Positions 11,708 through 23,903 are shown, numbered from the stretch's first letter. The stretch: 64,000 nt of DNA from Sorex araneus (GCF_027595985.1 NC_073311.1:32515057-32579056), one strand, 5' to 3'. Program-made: numbers and translations. Notes: generated from the sequence alone by a model not told the origin.

Positions 11708-11842
11708 TTGAGGCCAGAGTGTTGCTTAAGGACTGCTCTCTGCTCAGTACTCAGGGATTGTTCCTGACTGTATTGGGGATCAAATATTGATCTCTATATA
11801 CGAAGTATATACTACAGCTTCTTGAGATATCTTTCCAGTCTT
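11708..11842 (-). mobile_element. Old SOR type A SINE
   Basis: Minus-strand type A body (CTCAGGGATTGTTCCTG, then GGGGATCAAATATTG from the box B area). Highly diverged. Confidence 0.6.
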
Positions 11843-12105
11843 TGCTAAAATTTCAAAGTAGAACTAACATTCGAATAGCCCATCAAAATATATTAACGTA
11901 ATTCAACTATAATCTTCAACCATATTCTGTACATCTAGCTTCACTAAAATGTTACAACAATGGTCTAGTTTTGAATCTATTTTAGTATATCATGGGAATT
12001 TATTTTGCGAATAAAATTAAATAATATAAAATGAGCGCTTATATTCATCGATTTTTGACATACTTTTAACTATATCTAGTAAGGGATTTCAGAAAATAAA
12101 TGTCA

Positions 12106-12218
12106 TATTATCTATACAAAATATAAATATATAATATAATATGAATATATAGAATTTACTATAAATATTAGAATTAATGTCACAATTATATTATCTGTAC
12201 AAAATATAAATATATAAT
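12106..12218. repeat. AT-rich direct repeat
   Basis: A 31-bp segment at 12106-12136 recurs at 12188-12218 with a single difference, separated by AT-only sequence. It looks like a local tandem duplication in TATA-rich DNA. Confidence 0.8.
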
Positions 12219-15200
12219 CTACATTCTATATCACATATAGAATATATGCATGCAATTTTTTATGTTCAATATTTACAATTTATATACAGCTGAAAAATTA
12301 TTTTTTCTTGTGTTTTATTATGTGCAGAAAAATTGAATTTTTCATATGCCATTCACACAACTCAGAAGAGTGAAATTTAACCACTAAGATAATTGATCAT
12401 TAATTATTCATTGCATAAAACAGCAAGGTAATGTAATAATACAAATGTGCAATGTCTTAATGTGATGTTATTGCTTAGTACAACATTGATGTGTTTTTTT
12501 CTTTTCTGTCAACTGTAAAAGCTGGAATTTTATTGCTGTAATAAAATATTGATTTCACATATTAAATTAACTGTGACTAGTATTAATCAAGAATATATAC
12601 ATTTTCAAATAATTTTAATGGTGATTCTTTTAATTCCCTTAAGGAAAAAACAGTCAATATTTTCAGCTATGTTGCAAAGGTGCTAGATATATTATACATA
12701 TATTGCTGATATTAAATTCTCAAAATGTCCTCTCCAATAACCGAAATAGCTTTAGCAAACTAATTTGAAGTTGTGCATCATTACTTAGGATATAAGGGAA
12801 ATAAACTCAATTTTCAATCAGTATTAAGAAAGCTAATGAACCTCTTTCCCTCTCTAAATTATACTCATAGCATGAATTTAGACCATTTTATAGTTTGTGC
12901 AAAACACATAGATACAAAATCATAAAATCTGTTGTTAAATGTCCTATAACTCACTTATTCATTGAATGATGAAACCCGGGTTTCTGTATCTGGCAGTGTT
13001 TAACAACAAGACCAAAAACAAAAGGTATTTGTCAGACTAGGCATAGGTCTCAAGCTATAGAGCACACGCGTGGCTTGTGAGAGACTGTGAGTGACGTCAT
13101 CTTACAGAGGACACTGATATTTCCTCCCTCTTAGCAGACCCAGTGAAGTCCTTGCAGCCTCCAGCTACCAAACTGTCAAACCTGGAAAACTCAGGCAGTA
13201 CTCTGTTAATATTGGCCCCACGCTAAGTACTGAACAACCAGGGTAGTGGGTTCCATGAATGTGTGTGTGGGGGGGGGAGGGTATAACAAATGCTCTTATT
13301 ACTCCAAAATAAATATTTATGGCAGAACCTGCAGCTAATGTTAGATAATCTAATCAGTACAAGCAATCTCAGCTTAATGGATGCCAGGGATATATGGTAG
13401 CAACTATTTTTAAAATCATCAAAATCTTAGGTATCACAAATTATGTACTGGTTTTAACTTCAAATGAAAAAAGTAATGTTTCCAATACACCTAAAAATGT
13501 TGGGACCAGCTTTTTTTCAGTTTCAAAAGTATAATTTACAAAATTTCACATGGAATGAAAGAAATAGAATTTTTGTTTGTGCACCCAGCTTACTATTATT
13601 TTTTTTCTTTTAAAAAAGAGAAAAACTGAGTTTCATCAGGACTCAGGATTAGTTCCTAGGTTTATGTGAATTAGTAAAATATCATGATTCCAATCCTAGT
13701 ATTTCCATCCCAAATATAAAGCCGAATTAATTGGGGACGTATTTCTAATGCGTAGAGCAATATGTTAGAACATAACACTGTTCTAAATTATGATTTAAGT
13801 CTTCCTTTTACAATTTAGTGTATTACTGGAAGCAAAGAATGGATTTGCCTGCTGCAGAGTCATCTTCTTAAAGTTGGAAGACTTGATTCTTGAGCTGTAA
13901 TAGGCAAAGAAAAGAAGAAAATGAGGCAAGTAAATGAGCTTGTAAGCCAAGTTTTTTCGAAGACATTAAAAAGACCCTGTAGAATAACTGGGTCCCCAAT
14001 ATAATAACATCATCACTAAAATCTTTATTAAAACTGAATAGCATTCCGTTTTTCTGAAAAATGGGATACCACCAAAGTTCAATTCTATCTGCTGCACTGA
14101 ATAGAGAAACCATTTACAAGATATAATGAAGCAAGAATCTCTTTAAAAATACATGAAGGGCAAATGTGTTTTCTTTATGAGCTTCACAAATTTGATGCAC
14201 ATTCTAATTTCTTTCTGTTGTAGCTTCCAGGGTTCCATTGATCTTTTGGCGTGGGAGGACTGTTATGGTATGAGTCTGTTACCAGGAGCTATATGACAAC
14301 ATTAATTAAGTTATGCTTTGGAAAAATGAAAGCAAGCAAGATGCATATTTGCTTTTCTGCCAATAAATGCTTAAGTATAAAGTGCACAAGAATTCTTAGT
14401 ATATTAATCTATCTGAATTTTTCTTTCTTCTATGGATGTGTCATTTATTCTTTTCTCTCTCCCAGTTTTCCTTTCTTCATTTTCTTTGCTTTGGAAACAA
14501 CCTCAATGTTTGAAATACCAGCGTGGTTAAGAGAAACATTTATTAAATGTGAATACAATGTCATCATTCAGCCTTAGACATATTTCAGAGAAAAAAATAT
14601 AATTTGAATAAAACTGCAACAAAGTTGAACTTCAAGAACCAATAAAACCAACTTTCTTAAGTATTTTTGTATTTATTACACGCATAGTGTTTTGTTTGAC
14701 TGGCAGGGTGGAGAGATCTGTTTGTTTAACATAAGACTCTGCTTTAAGGAAAGACAGTGTTACTGTTTTAAGGAAGAAGAATCTTCTTTTCAATATTGTT
14801 GGTCTAGACATCTTTCTTCCATCCTTACTGGGCTTGCAAATCAGCTTTAAGTTCATTTAGCAAGTTGTTTCTTTACGAATGCCTTCTAAAAAAAGAAATG
14901 AGTCCAGTCACAAGTTTCTAGAGGAAAAAAAACAAAGTTTCTGAGGAAGCAGAAAGTCTTCACTTGCCTCCCAGTCTTGTTTTAGGTCTTTTCTCTACAC
15001 ACAACTTCTTATTGACTGTTCTGCCTTATTCTGAGGCTTCTTTCCATTGGCTGTTTTTCTTTGCCACACGTTATCCGCAAGCTTTTTGATGATTCGTAGT
15101 TGTGTTCAAGATTTACCACATGTTTCTCCTTTCCTCTGCTACTTCTCTCTTGAGTAAATTTACTTCTCCCTTTTCTTTTTGTGCTACTTTATTTTATTAA

Positions 15201-15394
15201 TGGTAACGTTCTAATTTTCTCTTATGGACTGTGAGTTCCATGAGGTTGAAGGGGGATGTTTTCCTAATTCATTTTTAGGCATAAATGATTATTATAAAAG
15301 TTATTGCTCTTACCACGGACTATTTTCAATATGCAGTGCTTCATGTTTCTCCTTACCTCCCTGCCCCCAACATCTATTAAAGGATATAACTAAG
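12219..15394. other. Long repeat-poor non-coding stretch
   Basis: No SOR or L1 copy is recognisable across about 3.1 kb, unusual for this window. A less AT-rich island at about 13030-13290 contains a perfect TGACGTCA palindrome (13092-13099) and a G run at 13268-13279. No coding frame is convincing. Confidence 0.45.
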
Positions 15395-15565
15395 AACAAG
15401 GGAGATAGTTCAAAGGTCTAGAGCACATGTTTTGCATACTGGAGTGACTAATTTTGATCACCAACACCGTATGATCCCCTGAGAACATCTGGGAACAAAC
15501 CTCCAAGCACCAAGTCAGAAATCATTCCTGAACACCAGCAGGTGTGTCCTCAAAACTAACAAAAT
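15395..15565 (+). mobile_element. Old SOR type A SINE
   Basis: Diverged head (GGGAGATAGTTCAAAGG, TTTTGCATACTGGAG), body (CCCCTGAGAAC) and an A-rich tail with AAATAAATAA. Confidence 0.6.
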
Positions 15566-15867
15566 CAAATAAATAATTTATATGTTCTGTTCTATGACTA
15601 TATTAAAAATGAGTCACTGAGTCTCTATTGTGGGCAAACAGAGAGAAAACACAGCTCCTGGTGATATACATACATTAGTGAATAACGCTGAATCCTGCTC
15701 TGCTAAGAGCTTTCAGTTTAATGAGATTTCTTTCATGTTTGGGGATTAGCTGGTTGTTAAATATAGAAATAAAAAGGTTTTAATATATTTTAATATATTA
15801 AGTGTATAAAATTTTTATGTTCTGCATAACTGCATTACTAGTGGGACTGGAATTAAAGAAAAAAGTT

Positions 15868-16321
15868 ATCTACATTTTTGTTTGTTTTTGTTTGGGGGCT
15901 GGAGCGATAGCGCAGCGGGTAGGGCATTCGCCTTGCATACGACGGATCCGAGTTCGATTCCTCCGCCCCTCTCGGAGAGCCTGGCAAGCTACAGAGAATA
16001 TCCCGCCCGAATGGCAGAGCCTGGCAAGCTAGCCGTGGCATATTTGATATGCCAAAAATAGTAACAACAAGTTTCACAATGGAGACATTACTGGTGCCCG
16101 CTCGAGCAAATCAATGAGCAGTGGGATGACATTGACAGTGACAGTTTGTTTAGGGGATCACACCTGGCGTTGCTTACTCCTGAATCTGCACTCAGGGATC
16201 ACCCCTGTTGTAGCTTGGAAGAACATGTGGGATGCCAAGGATCAAACCCCGGGGGACTGAATGCAAGGCAAGGACCCTACAAACTGTGCTGTCTCTCCAG
16301 CCCTCAGAATCATCTACATTT
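15868..16321 (-). mobile_element. SOR type A SINE split by a type B insertion
   Basis: Perfect 10-bp target duplications ATCTACATTT at 15868-15877 and 16312-16321 bracket a minus-strand type A copy whose T-rich tail (15878-15894) is separated from its body (16152-16305) by a type B element. Confidence 0.88.
15895..16144 (+). mobile_element. SOR type B SINE nested in type A tail
   Basis: Well-preserved copy: GGGGCTGGAGCGATAGCGCA head, GTTCGATTCC box B, full body, and GACATTGACAGTGACAG tail. It sits inside the T-rich tail of the minus-strand type A element, with GTTTGTTT-like sequence on both sides, so it inserted later. Confidence 0.93.
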
Positions 16322-16377
16322 ATATAACTCTACTATTAAATGAAAGTTTTTATTCAGGAAAGAAAATGTATTATCCT

Positions 16378-16510
16378 GAGACAGGAGAGAAAGTTCAGGC
16401 ATCAAGGTGCTTGCCTTGCATGCCACTGGCCCTGGCTCTGAGCAATTCCAGGAGTGGACCAGGAACACTATTGGGTGAGTACTGCTAGTCTCAAACACTG
16501 TCCTTCCAAA
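16378..16510 (+). mobile_element. Partial SOR SINE
   Basis: CTTGCCTTGCATGCCACTGG from the head and CCAGGAGTGGACCAGGA from the body are present, with the middle deleted. Confidence 0.55.
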
Positions 16511-16785
16511 GCAAAATGTATTATCTTTTCTTATAATCTGTTCAAATCCATGTTATAGTTTTTACTCAATATTTGATTATGACATTGTAGCATAGATATT
16601 TTTCCTAAAAATTTTAATTTCTTTTATTTTTCTGTCAGTTTTTGATAGTTTATGAATTAAGAAACATAAAAGAATTATGAAATAGACCTATCACTTAACA
16701 TATTTGTTGACAATTTAATACTGAGCGTATGCTACTTGTCTATAAATCCTAATAGAGAAAGTGTAGAGTCATGATATTTTCTTTA

Positions 16786-16971
16786 GGGGGCTGGAGCAGT
16801 AGCATATCGGGGAGGGCGTTTGCCTTGCACATGGCCGACCCAGGTTCAATTCCCAGCATCCCATAAGGTCTCCTGAGCACCACCAGGGGCAATTCCTGAG
16901 TTCAGAGCCAGGAGTAACCCCTGTGCATCACCAGGTGTGACCCAAAAAGCAAAACAAAATTTTAAAAAAGG
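16786..16971 (+). mobile_element. SOR type A SINE with perfect target duplication
   Basis: Complete copy from GGGGCTGGAGCAGTAGC to GACCCAAAAAGCAAAAC. TATTTTCTTTA is duplicated exactly at 16775-16785 and 16972-16982. Box B carries one change (GTTCAATTCC). Confidence 0.95.
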
Positions 16972-17417
16972 TATTTTCTTTATTTGCACTCTTAAACATT
17001 TTGTAATTAATAGATTACTTGAATCAATTTAGTTTTTCTTTTAAAAAAATTTTAAAATTGGGGGGCCACACCAGCTGTACTGTAGTTCTAACATTCAATT
17101 TAGCTTTTTGAAAATATACCTGCAAACAAACTTTATAGAGTTTTTCTTATGTAAATCATAGCAAACTGTTGTAATTTTGCTTGCAACTAATTTATAGTTT
17201 ATCTGGGAATGATATTCGTGACACAGCAATTTTCAACAAAACTGTTGGTGTTGTTTTTTCATTTAGTCTGAATATTTCATTTTGCTTGGGAGAAATATGA
17301 TGCCATTTACTTCTAATTTCAACTAACCCCCCATAATATTTTATCTCTAGGAAAGAAGTAATCACATACATTTTTTTCTTATAGTGCATATCATATTTAT
17401 ATTTTATTTTATTTTAG

Positions 17418-17560
17418 TTTTTTGGGGGGTAAGGGGACACTCAGCTATGCTCAGGGAGTATTCCTTACTCCTGGCTCTGCTCATTCCTGGTAGGGCTCAG
17501 GGGTCCATAATCCCAGACATACAACCCATGTGAGCTGTCAGCAAAATAAATGCCCAACCT
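17418..17560 (-). mobile_element. SOR type A SINE
   Basis: Minus-strand body with the complement of GAGCATAGCTGAGTG; the head is decayed. It shares a T/G-rich left edge (TTTTTTGGGGGG) with other minus-strand copies. Confidence 0.7.
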
Positions 17561-17604
17561 TGGTTTGTATTAATTTTCAAGCCCCAGGTAGTTTGATTCT
17601 GTTT

Positions 17605-17790
17605 TTTGGGTTTTTTTTTTGGGGGGGGGGAAGAGCCACTTATAGCAGTGTTCATGGGTTACTCCTGTATCTCTGTTCATAAATTGCTCCTGGCGATGCT
17701 GGGGGAACCATATGGGATTCCGGACATCAAATCCTGGGGGCCAAGTGCAAAGCAAATGCCCTACACACTGTATTATCATGCCTGCCCTGA
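17605..17790 (-). mobile_element. SOR type A SINE
   Basis: Poly(T), then a G run, then a full minus-strand type A body (GGTTACTCCTG, GGGGGAACCATATGGGA, GCAAATGCCCTAC). Moderately diverged. Confidence 0.8.
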
Positions 17791-17944
17791 GTATTTCTAC
17801 ATGAATAAGTACTCCCCCAAAATTGGTATAATAAAATGTTACTATCATATATGATTTCATATTAATATTAAAGGAGTAAAGACATTTTAATCCATCCCTT
17901 TATCATTTAAAAGAGGTGGAGTGAAGGTAAAAAACTTCCCTGGT

Positions 17945-18085
17945 AAGAGAGTAACCCTTGTTGGATCCCAAGCACTATATTCGGTCCCTGAGTAGCACTG
18001 TGTTCCCTGAGGTCGGAGCAATAACTAAACCTGCGTACTGCCAGGTGTGTTCTAAAAACAAGAAGGAAGGAAAGAAAAAGAACAA
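17945..18085 (+). mobile_element. Old SOR type A remnant
   Basis: CGGTCCCTGAGTAGCACTG and CTGCCAGGTGTGTTCTAAA resemble the type A body and 3' end, followed by an A/G-rich tail. The head is barely recognisable. Confidence 0.5.
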
Positions 18086-18730
18086 GTTACATCTGTTCAG
18101 AAATCTGGTAGTTATCCCCAAACTCATTTACATATGCAATTCATTTACTTAATTCTTTAACATTAAGCAACTACTTTCTGACAGGCACAATTCAAAAGTC
18201 TGGAAATAGAGTAGTAATGGAAAAACTCCTTGCATCAATTAATTTGTTTTCCAGAATTTAAGAAATAGCAGTAGATGGAATTATATACATTTTGCATCTC
18301 AGAGTTTCTAGTAGCTGAATACTGGTCTCAACTACTTCTCCAATTTTATATGTGAAAATCCCAGTCCTTAATGATATGAGTTTATTTATGTGACTGAGTA
18401 AAGGGAATTCAACCAACACGAACGGAACTAGTGATTTTATTAGAGAAGAGATGTGAGCTTTTCATCTCATGAGGCTGTAGAAAGGCAGCGAACTAAGAGA
18501 GCAGGTGACATTCACTAACACTCTATTATGTTGTCACTCTGATCTTGGAATTTCTAGCCTCTGGGCTGAAAATTCTATTTTTTAGTTACCCTTCATATTT
18601 TTTTAATTTTTTTTATTAGTGAATCACCTAGTCCCCCTTTCTATTGAAATTTTTAAAGTACCCAATTCTAAAATTATTCAGACAATAGCCACTGTTATCT
18701 CTCATAAGTAATACAAAAGTAAACTTCCTT

Positions 18731-18914
18731 CTATTTTTTTTCTTTTTTTTGGGGGGGGGTCACACCCGGTGATGCACAGGGGTTACTCCTGGGTCGTGCA
18801 CTCAGGAATTAATCCTGGTGTTGCTTGGGGGACCATATGGGATGCTGGGAATCAAACCCGGGTCGGCCGAGTGCAAGGCAAACGTCCTACCTGCTGTGCT
18901 ATCGCTCCAGCCCC
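18731..18914 (-). mobile_element. SOR type A SINE with target duplication
   Basis: Excellent minus-strand copy with box B intact as its complement (GAATCAAACCCGGGTCGGCC). Flanking TAAACTTCCTT occurs at 18720-18730 and 18915-18925. A likely young insertion. Confidence 0.95.
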
Positions 18915-19439
18915 TAAACTTCCTTTCTATATACTCTATCATCCACTTCCAATAATTCTTAGGCATCCTTAGAACTCATATTTCGTGAATCCTACTCTTC
19001 CGCCAATATCTACATATCCTCTTTATCTGTATGATGATCAGTGTTTATCGGTAGATCAATAAGTTTTAACCTGGGTTATACCTCAGTCACACTCTTTTGA
19101 CTAAGTCATAATGTTGGTTTAAAATTGATCGATTTTTTTTTACCATGCAGCTGAGTGGGGTAGGAAGGAAGCAAAGACACAACTCTAGCTCATACCACAC
19201 TCCTTATCTTCTACTATCACTGTATTCACCAAGTTCTTTACTGTTTGGGAATTTATATCTATGTGTTTTTTCTGTTTTTGTTTCTCCCCCCCCCCTTTTT
19301 TTTTTTGCCCGGGAGTATACTTTATCACTCTCATATGACTCATTGCTTCCAAATCTGTAGTTCTCAGTTCGAATATCACTCCATCCAGAGGAACACATTG
19401 ACTGGAATTTAAAAATAAAAAATATGTATTTTTATGAAT

Positions 19440-20010
19440 ACTGGAGGGTGGCCAATGAGGAGATTATCTGGTGCCAGCAGGAAGTGGCTTATGGCTGCTT
19501 CTCCCGGAAGGGAGCATAAAATGAGGCCCCCATAACCATGCCACCAAATTCCACAACAGGGATGCCCCTGAGGGGGCTGGTGAGAGCACTCCTTGCCCCA
19601 AGGGACCCAGTCCCAGCAGCCGGCCTCCACTACCCAACCACCACCACGGTCCAGGCTGCTTTCCACACACTTGAGCCTCACCTCACGCATGAGTGAATGT
19701 ATTCCTGGACCCACAAATCTTCATAAACATATATATATATATATATGCCTCTCAGAGTGCCTGGCAAGCTACAGAGAGTATCCCACCTGCACAGAAGTGC
19801 CTGACAATCTCACTGTGATGTATTTGATATGCTAAACACAGTAACAATAACAGGTCTCATTCCCCTGACCCTGAAAAGAGACTCTAATTGTTGGGGAAAA
19901 TGAGTAAGTAGAGGCATCTAAAATCTCAGGGCTGGGACAAATGGAGACGTTATTGGCGCCTGATCAAGTAAATCAATGAACAATAGGATGACAGTGATAT
20001 AGTGATATTA
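19440..20010 (+). mobile_element. Long-form SOR-related element
   Basis: No tRNA-like head. About 290 bp of G/C-rich upstream sequence (19440-19725, including a CTCCACTACCC and GCTGCTTTCCACACAC module shared with 46.3 kb) precedes an (AT)n run. The type B body follows from 19747. Between AGGTCTCATT and AAATGGAGACGTT it keeps a segment of about 85 bp that ordinary type B copies lack. The tail is of the CAGTGATA type. The stretch 19830-20004 is a near-exact inverted repeat of 21766-21940. Confidence 0.75.
19726..19746. repeat. (AT)n microsatellite
   Basis: About ten AT units at the join between the upstream module and the type B body. Confidence 0.85.
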
Positions 20011-21606
20011 TCACTTTACATAATGTATTCTCTTAGTATGCCATCCTTGGACTTCACATTTAAAAAAAAAGTTTCCAAAGGAAGTAACTTATATTATAAT
20101 GTTATTTGTTTATAGCATTTAAAAGAGATTTTGATATAGTAACATATGTGCTTCTTCATTAAAGTATTTTACGGCATGAACTTGCTATGGATATTATAAT
20201 CATCATAATTTCCTAATGGTGATAGGATTAAATGACAGCTTGAGATGACCATAATAACCATGACCGAATTTTTTAATTCTGTAATTTATATTGGTGAAAA
20301 ATTTAGTTTTTGCTGATATGAGTATAGCTTATGCATAAATAAAAATAATGCTAAATTTCAGCTGAAGGTTATGAAAAAAAATTAGTTTTTCTTGGTACCA
20401 AATGATCCTTTTAGCATTAGTGAGTCCAGTCCTGGCGGCCCCCATCACAGCCATAGTGTCACAGGCATCCCTACATCTTTCCATGTGACCTTTACTACAG
20501 TTGACTGAAATTGCCAGTGGCCCACCCCATACCCCTGCTCTCTCCTGATAACTACTTGGGAGACAACCCCAGAAATTAAAATATAATAATGTGCAATACA
20601 AATCAGTGAGTGTAGTGAAAGATTTCTTAATTGCTATCTAATTAGAGGGGAATGCAAAATCAAACACTATCATAAAGCCTCCAAATACAAGAAGTGCATT
20701 TATTATTCCTAATTATAAAAGACAAAACATGAACTTTCAAACATAATATAAAATCTAATTTAGAATTTTAGAATTTATTAAGACAATATGGATGCAAATT
20801 TAATATTTAATATTTTCAAAAGCATACACAAACCATATATATGTGTGTGTATATACATATATAATAAATCGTTGGTCTTATATATGACTGGCAAAGCAAA
20901 CCACCATTTTTCAGAGTTAATTTGGGGAAAATATATCTTTATACTAGTAGCTAGAACTCTCCAAGGAGATTTTAAGTCTTCATGCAGATAGGTGGAAGAT
21001 CTGCTGGTTTAAAATGAAAGAAACACCGGAATGCAGATGGGAGGAATGGGTGAAATGGTGTAGGCAGAAGAAAAGGAGAACCACAGGAAAGAGATATTTG
21101 ACCTTGATGTGGGTGCTGAGGAGTCAGTGAATACTGTGTCATGGGTATAAAAATGACAGGAACTTGGAAGGAAGCTGAGCTTTAAAAGATCTTCTGCTAC
21201 AGAGCTTGGAAAGTCACACGCACAGAGAAACAGTTTGGGCTTTTGCTGGGAACCTGGGATTAAGAGAGAAAAAATCAGAAGAAAGATCAGAAGGAAAACA
21301 GAATGCACAGAAAAGAAGATCTTGATAACCAGAAAGGCCAGGATGAGGAAAGTACTGACAATGCTCCCTGACTGCTCTCTGCTCTACCTCCCAGAGGAAT
21401 CATCCCTTGAGACAAGCCTATTATAAGGATGTTTGTCCTGATATACAGAGGCCCTCTGATCTGTAAAAGTTTGGTCTCAGGGAAAGACACTGACCATAGA
21501 ATGATCTTCTAATGTTCTTCTAGTTACTGATTCTAAGCAATAAATATTGGAACGTGCAGGACAGTTGGATGCTCTATCCAAAAGGCTTTCACCTCTGGTG
21601 CCAGGG
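20011..21606. other. Non-coding, repeat-poor
   Basis: No SINE or L1 copy recognised. A small TATA/TGTG alternating tract lies at about 20835-20870. The AG-rich part at 21000-21400 has frames on both strands but no recognisable protein. Confidence 0.4.
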
Positions 21607-21626
21607 TTTTTTTTTTTTTTTTTTTT
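21607..21626. repeat. Poly(T) run
   Basis: Twenty consecutive T residues. No element is clearly attached to it. Confidence 0.9.
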
Positions 21627-21702
21627 CTGATTTCTGTCTCATTTTCTTTAGTCCTTCATGATTTCCCAGCTTCCACGTGGACCCTGCATGTCTTGTTCAG
21701 GG

Positions 21703-21956
21703 CTGTGTAAGACGCACATTTTAAACACAGTAACAATAACAGGTCTCATTATTGTTACTGTGTAACACTGTATCACTGTCATCCTATTGTTCATTGATTT
21801 ACTTGATCAGGCGCCAATAACATCTCCATTTGTCCCAGCCCTGAGATTTTAGCTGCCTCTACTTACTCGTTTTCCCCAACAATTAGAGTCTCTTTTCAGG
21901 GTCAGGGGAATGAGACCTGTTATTGTTACTGTGTTTAGCATGTGCGTCTTACACAG
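21703..21956 (-). mobile_element. Fold-back locus containing an inverted long-form SOR copy
   Basis: Arms 21703-21749 and 21910-21956 are inverted repeats of 47 bp with two mismatches, separated by 160 bp. The left arm carries a second hairpin (21725-21738 against 21750-21763, 14 of 14 paired, 11-base loop). The interior reads as a minus-strand long-form type B body, and 21766-21940 matches the complement of 19830-20004 at 171 of 175 positions with no gaps. Confidence 0.9.
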
Positions 21957-22819
21957 CTGGCTCCCTTGTGGCTAGCATGAGTTTGTCTGCCACTGTATTT
22001 TATGGTAGTCAATTCATGGATGTCTCTGGATGTTATGCCATTTACTTTATAAAACAAGTAGCAATTTAAAGAAAGACTGAAATCTTTGCTGTAAGAACAC
22101 TCTAGTCTCTTGATTATTACTTATAGCAAAGATTCTTCTTGATAATAATGATAACCATTAATATGATTAAAAGATGGACATTGAAACTGTGTAACGTTGT
22201 TCTAGTTCTTCACATGCCAGTAGTTTTTTTGCTAGGAAAATTAATCAGTTAAATAGAAGACCTTACAACCAGGCTCACTACAATGATGATAAGAACCTAT
22301 AAGTATTGAGAGCATTATCACTTTCATCATTGCTGCCACTATTGTTTAGATGATGATGACCACAAATGCGCATGAACTGCCTCTGGCGCTATCTAAACTC
22401 ATTAACTGGTCATGATCCAGAGACTCATAAATAAATCTCAAAAGAGATCAACAAGCTGCAGAGATGCTTCTGGGACCCAGAATGACCATACAGTTAAAAC
22501 TTTTACTCCAGCTCTATCACTACATTCAAATCTTTTCAATTTCTGCAGTGACATGTTAAATTCTACACCAGTGATATGCCAGGAGTAACACACCACATTG
22601 GATAGGATGAAAAGTAAAAGGCAACCAATCTAGGTTAAGAAAATATTAACACACAAAACTTAATCTGTAACAACTTTTTAGCAATCTCTAATACAAGGGT
22701 TTAATAGCTCCAGGTTGAGTTACAACAATTGTTACACACGTTTTTTCCTAAGGAAATGTTTTTTGATTATTTTTAGCAAATTATTCATGCAAGCTATATA
22801 AAATAAATCATTTAAGGCT
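21957..22819. other. Non-coding, unassigned
   Basis: No clear repeat or gene. A 22285-22570 segment is slightly less AT-rich but unrecognised. Confidence 0.35.
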
Positions 22820-22940
22820 TTCTATTGGGGCAGGCTTGGGTGGTGGGAAGGTGCAATGGTAGTGGGATAAGTGTTGGAATATTGAATGTAATGAATCATC
22901 ATGAACAACTTTATAAAAATAAAATTAAATTAAAAAGTTG
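22820..22940 (+). mobile_element. Old L1 3' end
   Basis: Ends with GAATCATCATGAACAACTTT and an A-rich ATAAAAATAAAATT tail, matching in layout the L1 ends at 27.2 and 47.4 kb. Only the last 120 bp remain. Confidence 0.6.
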
Positions 22941-23081
22941 ATGACCATGAGATGAGGATGTGTAAGATTCAAATTTATTTAATTTTGCTTTTTAGAACAT
23001 TTTTACATTTTATTTCAAAAATTATTTGAAGAAACATCTTTATTCTGTTGTTAAATAGCAGAAAATTTATGACTTTATGTA

Positions 23082-23104
23082 CCCTAACCCTAACCCTAAC
23101 CCTA
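23082..23104. repeat. Short interstitial telomere repeat
   Basis: Three exact CCCTAA units plus CCCTA, 23 bp, embedded in ordinary AT-rich DNA with no subtelomeric features around it. The vertebrate telomere motif is unmistakable; the length fits a repair-type insertion rather than a chromosome end fusion. Confidence 0.95.
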
Positions 23105-23627
23105 CTAAAGTTGGCATAAAAAATACTAATCGTAGGTTACTTGCTTTTCAACACCCCAAATTCATCTACACTGGTTTTTATTTTAAAGTTTGTATACTAA
23201 AATTATAAAAACAGTATAATCAATATTTTAGGGCAACCTATTGAATAATTTATTTCTTTATATTTCTTAACCCAAAACAGCAAAGTCTGTGGTCTCATAC
23301 AAATCAGAGAACTTTAGTAGAAGTTTACACTGATGATCAGAACTTTAACATAAGCCTAAGAAAACAATCAATGGGGGAGAATGTTCCCTAGATGATGTCT
23401 CAACTATAAAGTGGCCACCACTGGATGCTACAAGTAAGCAGCAAATAAATTGAGTGAACACATATATATGTGCAAAAGCAAGTATCTAGTGGAAGAAGGC
23501 AGAAAACAAAAGATTAAATAGAAAATGTTTCCCTATATAATCAAGGCATTAAACTAACTTGGTATTTATCTGAAGAAAATAAACTGCCTTAATAAAAGAT
23601 TTCATTCACTCATTCATTTTTTAAAAT

Positions 23628-23785
23628 AGGATTAAAAACACCCAGCAGTGCTCAGGAATTCTCTCAGCTCACTGATTAGGAGTCACTCCTGACCTACTCA
23701 AGGGACCATGTGGTCAAGCTGTCAAACTCAGACCTTCTGCATTTACAACATGCAATCGACCAGTTGAGCTTTCTTTCTAACCCCA
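23628..23785 (-). mobile_element. Old SOR type A SINE
   Basis: Minus-strand body (CAGCAGTGCTCAGGAATTC, CAAGGGACCATGTGG), with a decayed head. Confidence 0.7.
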
Positions 23786-23903
23786 TGATTTAATTGATCA
23801 CAAAAGAAGTTTAAAATTCTACATTATAAGTACGCATACATTCTTAAAGAACATGTTTAACATTGTTCAAAACATCATTAAATAGGATAAAGCAAAACTG
23901 ATC

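Noticed and set aside
13092..13099. TGACGTCA as a CREB site
   Set aside because: A perfect 8-bp motif, but a single short match in 64 kb is weak evidence without conservation or a nearby promoter.
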